In this document: piece after piece, positions 5,569 through 5,601 of the stretch
How the letters are laid out: each line of letters starts with the position of its first letter
Numbering within the stretch: the first letter of the stretch is position 1
Source: Herminiimonas sp.
GTDB taxonomy: Bacteria; Pseudomonadota; Gammaproteobacteria; Burkholderiales; Burkholderiaceae
Assembly (NCBI GenBank): GCA_014377155.1
Contig: JACMQD010000145.1
Location: 1 to 5,601 of the forward strand
Direction of reading: 5' to 3'
DNA length: 5,601 nt
Notes under the pieces: model-generated
Told to the model about the DNA's origin: nothing
Databases searched by the model: none
What the model saw: only the letters and a program-made list of their open reading frames with translations
Made by a program: the position numbers and the translations under genes

Positions 5569-5601
5569 GCCGCTTGCCTTTGGCCGCTCGTCTCTGGCCG
5601 C
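5569..5601. repeat. 14-bp tandem repeat at the right edge (2.4 copies visible)
   Basis: Units start at 5569, 5583 and 5597. Each begins GCCGCT (the last is cut by the window edge), and the first two share the pattern GCCGCT-n-G-n-CT-n-TG. A further GCCG occurs 15 bases earlier, at 5554. The array may continue beyond the window. Confidence 0.5.

Noticed and set aside
5440..5601. CRISPR array or attachment site near the right end
   Set aside because: Repeats are too short, with no spacer-like unique segments of regular length; no integrase or tRNA gene is present.

Overview
The window looks like chromosomal DNA of a betaproteobacterium, probably Burkholderiales and perhaps Oxalobacteraceae. 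The grounds are GC-rich genes with strong G/C third-position bias, an AT-rich divergent promoter region, and a FecR-domain gene next to a CHASE2 cyclase, a pairing I recall from that group. The taxon is an inference from style and gene content, not from a search. I see no insertion sequence, phage gene, CRISPR array, tRNA or rRNA.

Left half (1-2851, minus strand): a two-gene operon read leftwards. The first gene encodes an exported FecR-domain protein with a proline-rich linker and a beta-rich C-terminal domain. It is followed with no gap (TGA directly followed by TTG, same frame) by a membrane-bound class III nucleotide cyclase with a periplasmic CHASE2 sensor domain. The cyclase runs off the left edge just after its catalytic domain begins.

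Centre (2852-3213): a 362-bp AT-rich divergent control region. It holds an extended -10 promoter (TGCTATAAT) for the fecR-cyclase operon, one perfect CRP-type site (TGTGA-N6-TCACA) and a second near-perfect one 33 bp away. A 12-bp palindrome overlaps the edge of the first site.

Right half (plus strand): a Crp-family regulator (3214-3951) carries the cyclic-nucleotide pocket signature and the classical Crp recognition-helix residues. A 166-bp spacer follows, with hairpins and a two-codon ATG-AGA-TAA minigene. Next is a complete CPA1/NhaP-type cation:proton antiporter (4118-5416), then 185 bp of non-coding DNA with an imperfect inverted repeat and the start of a 14-bp tandem repeat at the right edge.

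Taken together the centre reads as a compact second-messenger circuit. A periplasmic FecR protein and a CHASE2 sensor would control a cyclase, its cyclic nucleotide would be read by the divergently encoded Crp-like protein, and that protein would bind the sites between the two transcription units. The gene families and sites are seen in the sequence; the wiring is inferred.
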